DNA from: Hyphomicrobiales bacterium
Lineage (GTDB): Bacteria; Pseudomonadota; Alphaproteobacteria; Rhizobiales; Rhizobiaceae
DNA length: 64,000 nt
Assembly (NCBI GenBank): GCA_900469965.1
Contig: UBZP01000013.1
Location: 62,001 to 126,000, forward strand
Reading direction: 5' to 3'
How positions within the stretch are numbered: the first letter of the stretch is position 1; each line of letters begins with the position of its first letter. The notes below the pieces were generated by a model. That model saw only the letters and a list, made by a program, of their open reading frames with translations. It did no database searches and was not told the DNA's origin. Shown here in pieces: positions 17,441 through 26,293 of the stretch. The translations under genes and the position numbers were made by a program.

Positions 17441-18417
17441 AGGAACCAATCCAGTCGATTGCGTACGCGAAGCAGTCCGACGGCGCCGATGCTGATGGCA
17501 ATCAGGAGCACGATGCCTTGCAGCAGGGGCTGCCATAAAGGATCGACGTCGAACACGAACAGCATGTCTCCGGTTGTGCGGGCGGCAAAGGCACCAAAGA
17601 TCGCGCCGATCGCGCTACCTCGACCGCCATAAAGGGAGACACCGCCCAGAACGACGGCGGCAATCGACCACAACGTGTAGCCGCTACCGCTGGCATAGGC
17701 CGCCTCGCCCGTATAGGTGAAAAATGTGAGAAACAGCCCTCCCATGCCGGCGAGCAGGCCCGCAAGGATATAGGCGGCCAATTTCGCCCGCCGGATCGGT
17801 ACCCCGGACATGAACGCCGCCGCCTCTGCGGAGCCTGCGGCATAGGCCGCCCGCCCGGTTTCCGATCGGCTGAACGGGAGCCAGACAAGCAGCACGGCTC
17901 CGAGCAGGACGATTAGGCTCGAGGGGATGATCCCGAAGAACTGGCCGGTCATGGCATCCCCCAGATCCTCGTTGACGGCCCCGCCGGGGAACGGCCGTAG
18001 AAGGAGGGCAATACCGAAGTAGATCGCTCCGGTGGCAATCGTCGCCACGATGGGCTGGAGCCGGCCCTTGATGACGAGAAGGCCGTTGATCGCGCCGCAA
18101 AGGGCGCCGGCCAGAAGAACGCCGAACACTCCGAAGGTCGTCTGCATAGGCGTCCCGACGACGATCCAGGAGGCCAGGCAATTTGTCAGGACGAAGATCA
18201 TACCAACCGAAAGGTCGATGCCTGCGGTAATGACGACCATGGCCTGCGCCATCGCAACAAAGGCAAGCAGTACGCCCTTGTTGGCTGCGGTTTGCGCAAC
18301 GTTGGCAGTTAACCCTGCAGGATGGTTGACAATATAGACAGCAAACATGATGACGAAGATGGCGAGCCCCATCAACGTGCCGCGCTGTTCGTTCAGCCAA
18401 TAACGCCATTCGGTCAT
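17437..18417 (-). CDS. sugar ABC transporter permease (RbsC type)
   Basis: The 326-residue permease has VVITAGIDLSVGMIFVLTNC, GRLQPIVATIATGAIYFG and WSIAAVVLGGVSLYGGRGSA, the canonical RbsC motifs. It starts within the stop of the ATPase gene (ATGA overlap), so the three genes are translationally coupled. Two different permeases in one operon suggest a heterodimeric channel. Confidence 0.85.
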   Translation of the reverse strand: MTEWRYWLNEQRGTLMGLAIFVIMFAVYIVNHPAGLTANVAQTAANKGVLLAFVAMAQAMVVITAGIDLSVGMIFVLTNCLASWIVVGTPMQTTFGVFGVLLAGALCGAINGLLVIKGRLQPIVATIATGAIYFGIALLLRPFPGGAVNEDLGDAMTGQFFGIIPSSLIVLLGAVLLVWLPFSRSETGRAAYAAGSAEAAAFMSGVPIRRAKLAAYILAGLLAGMGGLFLTFFTYTGEAAYASGSGYTLWSIAAVVLGGVSLYGGRGSAIGAIFGAFAARTTGDMLFVFDVDPLWQPLLQGIVLLIAISIGAVGLLRVRNRLDWFL

Positions 18418-19958
18418 GCCGCTACCTCCGGCTCTGCCTGGACGTTGAGGCCACTCGCGATCAGAGCGCGTTCGGTGATCTCGCTACCTGTGAGCTCCTT
18501 AACGATCCGCCCATCGTAAAGCACGATCACCCGATCGCAGCAGCCAATCAACTCGTCATAGTCCGTTGAGTAAAACAGGATGGCCGCTCCGCCATCGGCG
18601 AGCCGGCGTAACAACTGATAGATCTCCTGCTTGGTCCCGACGTCAATGCCGCGGGTCGGATCGTTGAGAAGCAGGATGCGCGGCCTACGTGTCAGCCACT
18701 TGGCGATGACCACCTTTTGCTGATTGCCGCCGGACAATGCCCCCACGGGGATGTCAGGGCCGGCCGTCTTGATCGCCAAAAGCCGCACCATCTCGTCAAT
18801 ACTCGCGCTCTCCCTTTTCCGGTCGACAACGCCGCGGCTCGATAAACGGTCGAGTGCGGCAAGAGAGAGATTTTCGCGCACCGTCATCGGCAGCATCAAC
18901 CCCTCGGTCTTGCGGTCTTCGGGGATCAGCGCCATTCCGATCGTGCCAGCGCGCGCGACCCCCGGACTTGCAATCGTCCGCGGAACCCCATCGATGCTGA
19001 TCGTGCCAGACGTGCCCCGCAAGACCCCGAATAATGCCAGGAGCAATTCGCGTTGTCCCTGTCCATCGAGCCCGCCCAGCCCGACTATTTCCCCGGGCCG
19101 AACGTCAAGTGAGATGTCTCGTAGCCGATCAGTCCAGCTCAGGTTCTTGCACTCGAGGACGGGTGGCACGCTGTTTCTCGCTGCTGGTTTCGACGGGAAC
19201 GCGCTGCTTACTTCGCGCCCGATCATCATTTCCACCACTTCGCTGTTGGAGCGGGTGCCTGCGGCATAACTAGCGACGTTGCGGCCGTTTCGAAACACGG
19301 TGCATTCATCGGCAAGCTCAGCAATCTCATGCATCCGGTGGGATATGTACAGAATCGCGAGGCCCTCCGCCCGCAGCCGCTTCAGGACCGCGAACACCTT
19401 TGTCACGTCACCCGCGGTCAGAGCGGAAGTAGCCTCGTCAAGAATGAGAATCCTAGGTTTCCAAGCGAGCGCCTTTGCAATCTCGACCAGTTGTCGGCGC
19501 GACAGCGGCAAATCCCGCACAAGAGCACGGGGATGGATATCGTCAGCACCGGCACGTGCAAGCGCTTCCTCAGCCAAACGCCGCTGTGCCCTGCGGTCAA
19601 TCAGACCGAAGCGGCGCGGCGGATTCGAGATTAATATGTTGTCCGCGACGCTGAGATCCGGGATCAGCGACAACTCCTGGAAGACGCAGGCAACGCCGGC
19701 CGCGGCAGCCTGTGCTGGCGAGCGAAATGAGACAACCTGGTCCTGCAGCAACATCTCGCCGTCGTCAGGAGCGATGACCCCGGCCATGATCTTGATGAGG
19801 GTGGACTTTCCGGCGCCATTTTCGCCAAGGATAGCGTGAATTCGCCCTGCTTCGACAACCAGCGAAGCAGACTCGAGCGCGCGCACCCCGCCGTAACGCT
19901 TGCCGATATCCTTCATGCGGAAGAGAGGTCCGTCGGACTGTTTCTGCGGAGCGGCCAT
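18414..19958 (-). CDS. sugar ABC transporter ATP-binding protein (RbsA/MglA type)
   Basis: The 514-residue protein has two ABC domains. The first has Walker A GENGAGKST, LPLSRRQLVEIAKAL as degenerate signature, and Walker B ILILDEATSAL. The second has degenerate Walker A GLDGQGQREL, signature LSGGNQQKV and Walker B ILLLNDPTRGIDVG. Reduced ATPase motifs in the second half are usual for this class. It is separated from the binding-protein gene by about 140 bases holding two hairpins. Confidence 0.9.
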   Translation of the reverse strand: MAAPQKQSDGPLFRMKDIGKRYGGVRALESASLVVEAGRIHAILGENGAGKSTLIKIMAGVIAPDDGEMLLQDQVVSFRSPAQAAAAGVACVFQELSLIPDLSVADNILISNPPRRFGLIDRRAQRRLAEEALARAGADDIHPRALVRDLPLSRRQLVEIAKALAWKPRILILDEATSALTAGDVTKVFAVLKRLRAEGLAILYISHRMHEIAELADECTVFRNGRNVASYAAGTRSNSEVVEMMIGREVSSAFPSKPAARNSVPPVLECKNLSWTDRLRDISLDVRPGEIVGLGGLDGQGQRELLLALFGVLRGTSGTISIDGVPRTIASPGVARAGTIGMALIPEDRKTEGLMLPMTVRENLSLAALDRLSSRGVVDRKRESASIDEMVRLLAIKTAGPDIPVGALSGGNQQKVVIAKWLTRRPRILLLNDPTRGIDVGTKQEIYQLLRRLADGGAAILFYSTDYDELIGCCDRVIVLYDGRIVKELTGSEITERALIASGLNVQAEPEVAA

Positions 19959-20039
19959 GAAACCTCAAGACTGCGTTCTGATCGTGCGCCGGATGCTGTT
20001 CGATGCATCCGTGGCGTCGAGCTGACTTTCTGATGGTCT

Positions 20040-20098
20040 GGATGCCGCGGACATTGCCCACGGCATCCGGATGGGGCAGGGGAGAGTCTTGCCTGCCC
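20040..20098 (-). promoter_or_regulatory. two intercistronic hairpins after the binding-protein gene
   Basis: GGATGCCG/CGGCATCC (20040-20068) and GGGCAGG/CCTGCCC (20074-20098, at the stop codon). In ABC operons such hairpins protect the upstream mRNA or partly terminate, giving more binding protein than membrane parts. Confidence 0.5.
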
Positions 20099-21222
20099 TA
20101 CTGGTTTTCCTGTGTCTGCCCCATGATTTCCTGCGCGGTAAAATTTATGCCGCAGGTGGGGAAGGAATTTCCGACGAAGAAGTTGTCGGACTGGTCGGGA
20201 TAGAAATCCTGCCCTTCCTTGAAGTTGGGGTCCTCGACAATCGCAAGCGGGAGCTTGATTGATTGCGGAACGACCTGGCCTTCAAGCGCTGCAATCGCCG
20301 TCTTGATCGCCACCGCAACCTGGGCAGGGCCGGTCCCAGCGGAAGAGCATTTCAGCCCTTCGCCGGCGTATTTGGCGCAGAACTTCCTGAAGCCGTTTTC
20401 GGTTTCGCCGCCGAATGGGACAAAGGGATGGCCGGCGTCGATCATTGCCTGCACGACGCCGGTGTCGCCGCCCTGTGCAGTGATGCCGTCGAATTTCTTG
20501 TGAACGGCAATCGCGTCGGCCGTCGCCTTCTGTGCCGTCGGGTCATCCCACTTGCCCACGACTTCTACGACATCCCATTTCTTGCCGGTTGCATCAAGCG
20601 TCTCATGAATGCCGTTGTGGCGGTCTGTATCGACGGAAGTGCCGGCGACACCGCGTACTTCCAAGACTTTCCCACCATCGGGCAAATGCTTCGCCAGCCA
20701 GTTGGCCCAAAGGACGCCCAAACCCTTCTGATCAACGTTGACGTTGATCGCGTCCTGCGTGTCGAGAATGTTATCAAAGGCGACGAGGATGACGCCAGCC
20801 TCCTTGGCTCGCTTGATCACGGGCCCGAATGCGGTAGGGTTCTGCGCATTGACGACGATTGCGTCATAGCCGGAATCGATGAAGTTGTTGATGGCAGAAA
20901 TCTGTGCCGGGACGTCTTCCCCGGTGGAGACGACCTTGAATTCTTTGAGCTTGGCGGCGACATCCGGCTGGGCGGCGTAAGCTTTCGCCGTCTGGATCAT
21001 TTGAATGCGCCAGGTGTTGGCAATGTACCCATTGGCGAGCGCTACCCGAAAAGGACCGTCCTTCTTGGGGAATTTGAAGAACGTCGTTTCAGCGTTCCAG
21101 GGCGCAAAGCACTCCGGTTCAGCAGCCGGGCCACTGACGACTTCAGGGTCGGCGAGCGCAGTGGTGGAGGCAAGCGTAATTGCAGCAGCGGCCAGAAGGC
21201 CACCTACAAATGACCTGTGCAT
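20098..21222 (-). CDS. periplasmic sugar-binding protein of the ABC transporter
   Basis: The 374-residue product begins with a signal peptide (GGLLAAAAITLASTTALADP, cleavage near ALA). The Peripla_BP_4 fold follows: RVALANGYIANTWRIQMIQT, DAIVVNAQNPTAFGPVIKRA, ILVAFDNI and DGITAQGGDTGVVQAMIDAG. Its N-terminal insert and Cys pairs are like those of rhizobial sugar-binding proteins of unknown ligand. The start at 21222 has GGGAGGG 8 bases upstream. It is first in the operon and lies 173 bases after a LacI-type operator. Confidence 0.85.
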   Translation of the reverse strand: MHRSFVGGLLAAAAITLASTTALADPEVVSGPAAEPECFAPWNAETTFFKFPKKDGPFRVALANGYIANTWRIQMIQTAKAYAAQPDVAAKLKEFKVVSTGEDVPAQISAINNFIDSGYDAIVVNAQNPTAFGPVIKRAKEAGVILVAFDNILDTQDAINVNVDQKGLGVLWANWLAKHLPDGGKVLEVRGVAGTSVDTDRHNGIHETLDATGKKWDVVEVVGKWDDPTAQKATADAIAVHKKFDGITAQGGDTGVVQAMIDAGHPFVPFGGETENGFRKFCAKYAGEGLKCSSAGTGPAQVAVAIKTAIAALEGQVVPQSIKLPLAIVEDPNFKEGQDFYPDQSDNFFVGNSFPTCGINFTAQEIMGQTQENQ

Positions 21223-21395
21223 CGAATTCCCTCCCAGTTGTAATGGTGCGGGATGCGACTTCGAAATGGAAAGCCGGTAGGCATCGAGCATGCGCCGCAG
21301 GCCGAAACCTGCATTTCAGGAATCATCCGGCACTTCATCTCGACACGCGATTCCGGTGACGCTTCTCGAGCTCCTCCCTCAGCGTCACACAAAAA

Positions 21396-21409
21396 TGGTA
21401 GCGCTACCA
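21396..21409. promoter_or_regulatory. LacI-family operator
   Basis: TGGTAGCGCTACCA is a perfect 14-bp palindrome with the central CG of LacI/GalR operators. It lies between the repressor's stop (21414) and the ABC operon. It is the likely binding site of the adjacent repressor, controlling the transporter. Confidence 0.75.
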
Positions 21410-21413
21410 AGGG

Positions 21414-22487
21414 TTATTGTAAAGCGGGGGCCGAAAGCCCTGCAATACGTTCCTTCGGTTGTCTTCGTGTGGTGCTTTCGCGGACTTTCAATTCGAAGCC
21501 AAGATCGACGACCGCCAGCTCAGGTCGCTCCCCGGAAAGCGCGGCGCGGATCATGGCGATCGCCTGCCGACCTACCTCGTAGCGGGGTGTGCGCACGCTG
21601 GTAAGCGAGGGGTAGGCAACGGCCATCATCTCCAGATCATTGTATCCGACAATGCAGACGCGCTGGGGAACTGAAATGCCCTGACGGTTGCATTCGAACA
21701 GTACGCCAAGCGCCAGGTCGTCATTGTTGCAGACAACGCCGTCTAGGTCCGGCGATTTGCTCAAGGCCTGGCGGAAAAGATATGCTCCCATCGAGACGCT
21801 GGACGGTGAGGGGGTAGTGGTGATGAGCAATTCTTCGACCGTGCCGGCTGAATGGAGCGCGGAACGGTATCCTGCGAGGCGGCGTTGCGATCTCGGGTCC
21901 ATGCGGGCGCCGAGGAACCCAATGCGCCGACATCCGACCTGCAACAGATGTTCCGTAGCTTGCCGTCCACCGTCGAAGTGAGAAAAGCCAACCATCAGGT
22001 CAATCGGATTGGGACCCGTCTCCATGATCTGCACGACAGGGCAGCCGGCGGTCTCGAGCAGCCGTCGGGTCGCCGGTAACTGATCAATGCCTGAGACGAT
22101 CAGTGCAGCGGGACGCTGGCCAAGGAAGACGCGAAGAAGTCTCTCCTCCTCGTCCACGCAGTAGTGGGTGTTACCGAACTGGATCTGAAGCGCGCTGTCA
22201 CCCAGGCCGTCATGGATGCCGCGCAGGACTTCTGCGAACACGTTGTTCGTCAGCGAGGGAATGAGGACGCCGATGACGTCTGCTCTTGCGGAAGCAAGTG
22301 CTCGGGCGTTGGGATTGAGAACGTAGCCGAGAGCATCGATTGCAACAGCGATCCGTTCCCGCAATTCGCTTGAGACACGCTCGGGATCTCGCAGGGCGCG
22401 CGACACCGTAATGGTACCCACACCGGCTCGACTTGCGACATCCGCAAGCGTCGGTCGTCCGCTGCCTCGCCTCGCTCGGGTTGCCAT
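21414..22487 (-). CDS. LacI/GntR-type repressor of the sugar ABC operon
   Basis: The 357-residue protein has the LacI HTH at residues 12-60 (TLADVASRAGVGTITVSRAL, NPNARALASARADVIGVLIP) and a periplasmic-binding-like sensor domain. GFSHFDGGRQATEHLLQVGC and GVVCNNDDLALGVLFECNRQ are typical of the GntR gluconate-repressor subgroup. It is immediately upstream of, and co-directional with, the transporter it probably controls. The inducer is unknown but may be the transported sugar or sugar acid. Confidence 0.85.
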   Translation of the reverse strand: MATRARRGSGRPTLADVASRAGVGTITVSRALRDPERVSSELRERIAVAIDALGYVLNPNARALASARADVIGVLIPSLTNNVFAEVLRGIHDGLGDSALQIQFGNTHYCVDEEERLLRVFLGQRPAALIVSGIDQLPATRRLLETAGCPVVQIMETGPNPIDLMVGFSHFDGGRQATEHLLQVGCRRIGFLGARMDPRSQRRLAGYRSALHSAGTVEELLITTTPSPSSVSMGAYLFRQALSKSPDLDGVVCNNDDLALGVLFECNRQGISVPQRVCIVGYNDLEMMAVAYPSLTSVRTPRYEVGRQAIAMIRAALSGERPELAVVDLGFELKVRESTTRRQPKERIAGLSAPALQ

Positions 22488-22601
22488 AGGTTTCCCCCTG
22501 GTCGTGCATATCCGGCTTGGGCAGCAAGCATAGTCGAACAGCAGGAACTTGCAAAAGCGCCTTCCACGGCGATGTGCGCCGCACTGGAAGCGCGGCTTGA
22601 G

Positions 22602-22815
22602 TCAGTCGAACAGGTTCGGATTGTCGGCTTCAGTTTGAGGCAGGTCTGCAAGAATGCCGTTAAGGTGATTGCGCATTGCGCCTGCCGCAGCTTCGGCGTC
22701 CCGGGCGTCGAGGGCCGAGATTATCGCTCCGTGTTCAGCAATGAGCCTTGTCATCGAGTCCGGGTAGCGGAGCTGTAGGCTGCAGACGCGATGCACATGC
22801 GAATTGATGTCGGAG
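22602..22815 (-). pseudogene. GntR/FadR-type regulator, C-terminal FCD remnant
   Basis: NSHVHRVCSLQLRYPDSMTR, LIAEHGAIISALDARDAEAA and MRNHLNGILADLP are the last two helices of an FCD effector domain, including the conserved metal-site His (EHGAI, RNHL). The HTH half is missing and the upstream frame is unrelated. Confidence 0.65.
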
Positions 22816-23540
22816 GTCGCGTTCCAGTCCCGCGACCTTGACCTGTGGGCCTTCGGCGTCAAGCCGTGACGTAACCAGGTCCCCATGGGATCATGCTTCT
22901 GTCCGCGGTCCTGTCGGCCGCATGATGAGAGTCGGAGACGGACCACGCTAAACGGCGGGCTTGCGATTGCGCGCAGGAGCAGCACCAGACACTAGGACGG
23001 CCTTCGTCTCATGGACACTAGTTCGATCGTGGACACCCGCGCTCGAATTGCATCAGGCTAAAGATCATGCCGTCGCTCCCCATAGGAAAGGGGTTGCCTC
23101 GCGCCACTGCGGTGCATCACAACCGCGGGCTTGCACGCGACGGCAGTTTTTGCCTTCTTCAGGTTACTTCTCTGCCCGATCCGCGTTCACCACGACCTTA
23201 CCGAGGTCCATTGGCGCGATCCATCAACATCACGTGCGCCGCGGTGAAGAGCGCAGTTCGCGCAAATCCGTCCCAGACCGACTTATGCGGCCGCGAACAT
23301 CAATCTCCCCGGATTGATATTGGCGTAGCGTCAAACCGGGGTGTGCGCCGCCGTCGTTGGTTCGTCGGAACCGGATTGGATCATCGATTGTCGTCCTGAA
23401 GGCCAGTGCTTTTACCGGCCCAACGGATCGTCATGAACCGGCGGCACAACGCTCCGTTCGCGATGCCGTGCATGCCGGCGTCGCAGTGGCAGAAGCTCCG
23501 GCGGCCAGCCGGATGGCGTTCGGAACCTGCTCTTTACAGC
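22816..23540. other. eroded DNA at the left flank of the Tn7-like island
   Basis: No intact gene. A plus-strand frame reading WQKLRRPAGWRSEPALYS runs into the island boundary. Joined to the right flank it would end SNTSETV and stop, so the island may have entered the 3' end of an old gene. Confidence 0.4.
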
Positions 23541-23557
23541 TGTGATCGGCACACTGT

Positions 23558-23663
23558 AATTTCCCAATCGAGGAAATCCGGCGCTCAACCACCTGTATTT
23601 CAGGGCCCATTTTCGGAGCGAAGCAAGCGTCAATTCCCAAAATGAAGACCAAAATTTCCCAAT
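23558..23663 (+). repeat. left-end repeats of the Tn7-like island
   Basis: AATTTCCCAAT at 23558-23568 and 23653-23663, and AATTCCCAAAA at 23632-23642. Spacing and position just outside tniQ suit TnsB binding sites. Confidence 0.55.
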
Positions 23664-23709
23664 TCTAAGGACAATAAAAAACCGGACTGACGCCCGGCAC
23701 AAATAAAAA

Positions 23710-25208
23710 TTAGAATGCTCGCATTGTTTCGGGTCGACTAAAGAAATCTTCTCCCACGTCTGATCGGCGTATGATCGGAGTGAAGTCATGCACTGGGAGG
23801 AGGCTGCCCTTCGATTTTCGCCGGCCGAGAAGCTGTCGCAGCTCAACACCTGATATGTAACGGTGGCGGAACTCAGCGATATCGGTCTTCGATATTCGCC
23901 AATGAGGCTTCGGTTTCTCCGCTGCGAAAATTGCCAGGTATCCCTCGTCCGCCAAGGACCAAACGACGTCGTAGCTTGTCTTCAACTCGCCCGACGCGAC
24001 ATGCAGCGGCAAGGACTCGGCAGGTCTGGATACCGCGATGTCCGCGCTCACCCGTTCCCTCGCGATCATGTCCTTGAACCGTGTCTTCGCGGCATCGATG
24101 TCAACAGAGACAGCGGAGAGCCGCCGATTGACGCCTTCGAAAAGCGATTTGTCGTAAAGCATCGGCAGGACTCGGCCATTCTGGTTGATGTCGGGGTCAT
24201 TCCTTAAATCCGCTTTCAGCAGGCTGACGGGTATCTCGTACTCTCGCGCGGCGGTCTTTGCCGTGTGGAACCGGCGCTCTGCGACCGGTCCGAACAGGTC
24301 ATCTCCAGGGCCGAGAGGCAGCATTTCAGACGCGACTTCGCGCATAATGCTCGCGGCCTTGGAGAATTCTGGTTTGTGCAGGTCGTCAATGAATTCATAA
24401 GTGAGGTCAGCGAATACGGTGAACGCATTGAAAGTCCGCTTGGGATAGTTCCTGGCAATCACGCTCCGTACCTCGTTCCGAAACTTGTCTTCACTCGCAG
24501 CGATACGGTTGAACCCGTCATTGATCTTGCCGTTGAACGGCGGCTCCACACCCATGTCTCGAAAATGGTCGAGCCCAAAGGCCTCGCAAAGGCGTAGGGC
24601 GGCAGGCAGCGAAAGATCATCGAGCCAACTAGGTTGGGGATCGATGTCCTCAAACCGGCCAACAAGGTATCTGTCAATTGCCGTGGGCTCCTCGTCCTCG
24701 CCGACCCACCCTTGAGATTCTTCCTTCGCCATCCGGAGCCTCAGACGGAAGTCATCACCAAGGTCCCATGGAAGGCTGGGTAGGCAGACCAGACGCCTAC
24801 GGTGCTTTGGGCATACAGAGTGATGCGCAAACGCCCAAGTCAACCGGGCGTATGGCCGGATGTCGAGTTGCCCCGTACGGTTCGCCTCGTCGTCCAGGAT
24901 GCATTGCGGGCATACCCGTTGCTTGGACTGGCGAACGAATGTTTTTGGGAACTCGAAATCACAGAAGTGGCGCGTCGAGCGTTTCCCCATGACTACCCGC
25001 TTCCTCATTTCCTCAGGTTCGCAGTTCACGATTTCTGCGATTTTTTCAAGATCGCGGCTTGTCCCCCTACAGATTTCCCTGAAACTCGCCCCGAACCAGG
25101 AGACGAAAGTCGCGGCGTCGGGTGCGGCAATAGGCCAGCGAAGCGGGACACATAGCTCGGCAAGGACTCACAGGGGTGAAGCGTCATTCTCAATGGACTG
25201 CGGTTCAC
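23710..25208 (-). pseudogene. tniQ: TniQ (TnsD-like target selector) with N-terminal frameshift
   Basis: Translation begins at a GTG overlapping the tniB stop, with GGAG 7 bases upstream. It gives TLHPCESLPSYVSRFAGLL, the TniQ N-terminal signature. At about 25128-25136 the frame changes and homology continues as DAATFVSWFGASFREICRG and EKIAEIVNCEPEEM. The zinc-finger region has CPQCILDD near 40 and a downstream H-x3-CPKH. The rest (about 350 residues) is a TnsD/TniQ-like helical body. One missing or extra base breaks it; a sequencing error would look the same. TniQ family proteins choose the target site. Confidence 0.75.
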
Positions 25209-26281
25209 GGGCGCTCTCCATAGCTGAGTTCCCCGGTCCTTCTCGTTTTGGACCCCCGCTGCGCTGGGGCCTCTTCCCTTAAAGACGCGGAAGCCACGTC
25301 GATTTCGGACCAGCTGAGGGCCTTGAATACGTTCTCTTGCGGCCTGCAGCCGGAACTCGCCTTGTATGCGGTGGCGAATTCGTCGATCGTCACGGTCTCG
25401 TTGCCGTCTCTTAGGGCGATTTCGGTTGCGTCCCTGATCAGCTGAATGACGCCCCCAAACTCGCTTGAAGCCGCGTGGAGCAGTTTCGGAACGAAATCGG
25501 CAGACGAAAGGTCGGGCGACATTTCGAGTCCTCCCTGGTCGCGGATGACCTTGGATAGCTTGTCCGTGACGATCGCGATGGCTTCGGCCGACTCCAACGG
25601 GTCGAAGCGGATCGGATAGTTGCGCTCTTTCAACTGCTTGTGCGAGGCCACGAAGAAGTCCAAAGGCGGTACCCCGGCTAGCACCAATCGCAATGGCCAG
25701 TCCGGCATCTGGACCGTCAGCTTGAGGGCGTTGGCGACTTTATACCGTTCCAGCACGTTCGCCGTGTCGATCGCGTGCTGTGCCTCGTCAATGCACAGCA
25801 CCATGATCTTGTGCGCTTTCAGTGCTGTCCGGAACGCTTCCCAGGCATCGCCTTCGCCCATGTTGGCATTGACCCTGATCCCCAGTGCCTTGAGCCCCGC
25901 AATCGCAAGCAGCTTGGGAGTGCAAGGTGAGGGCGCGTCGAAAATGAGGATGGGGTTGATCTCGTTCCCGTTCTCATCGATGTAAGGCTGGAGTTCCTTT
26001 GCTCGGACAAAGTGTTCGACCAAAGCTCGGGTTTTGCCGGCGTTACTTTCGCCCGTGATCGTGATGATCCGGCGTTTACCGGGAACGTGAATCCTGCCGC
26101 CGCGCTGCGCGGCGACCGAACTCAGAAGCGAACGTGCCGTCAGGCTCAGAATTTCATCCCGAGGCAGCCCGAAATATCGATCCTGCATGCCCTGCAGGAA
26201 ATCCGCCAGCGCCAATTCGTTGTCGTCGAGCGTCGACCGTACGTGGCCGACGACATCTGACAGGTTTTCAGACCAGTTCAT
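25205..26281 (-). CDS. tniB: TniB / TnsC-like AAA+ transposition regulator
   Basis: The 358-residue protein has Walker A GESNAGKTRAL at about residue 75 and Walker B IMVLCIDEAQHAID near 155. RLVLAGVPPLDFFVASHKQL (sensor 1 region) and a C-terminal lid follow. TniB/TnsC ATPases polymerise on target DNA and recruit the TnsB-type transposase. This copy looks intact. Its C-terminus overlaps tniQ and its ATG comes 12 bases after the tnsB stop, so the core genes are an operon. Confidence 0.85.
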   Translation of the reverse strand: MNWSENLSDVVGHVRSTLDDNELALADFLQGMQDRYFGLPRDEILSLTARSLLSSVAAQRGGRIHVPGKRRIITITGESNAGKTRALVEHFVRAKELQPYIDENGNEINPILIFDAPSPCTPKLLAIAGLKALGIRVNANMGEGDAWEAFRTALKAHKIMVLCIDEAQHAIDTANVLERYKVANALKLTVQMPDWPLRLVLAGVPPLDFFVASHKQLKERNYPIRFDPLESAEAIAIVTDKLSKVIRDQGGLEMSPDLSSADFVPKLLHAASSEFGGVIQLIRDATEIALRDGNETVTIDEFATAYKASSGCRPQENVFKALSWSEIDVASASLREEAPAQRGSKTRRTGELSYGERP

Positions 26282-26293
26282 TTCCGCCCTCCT

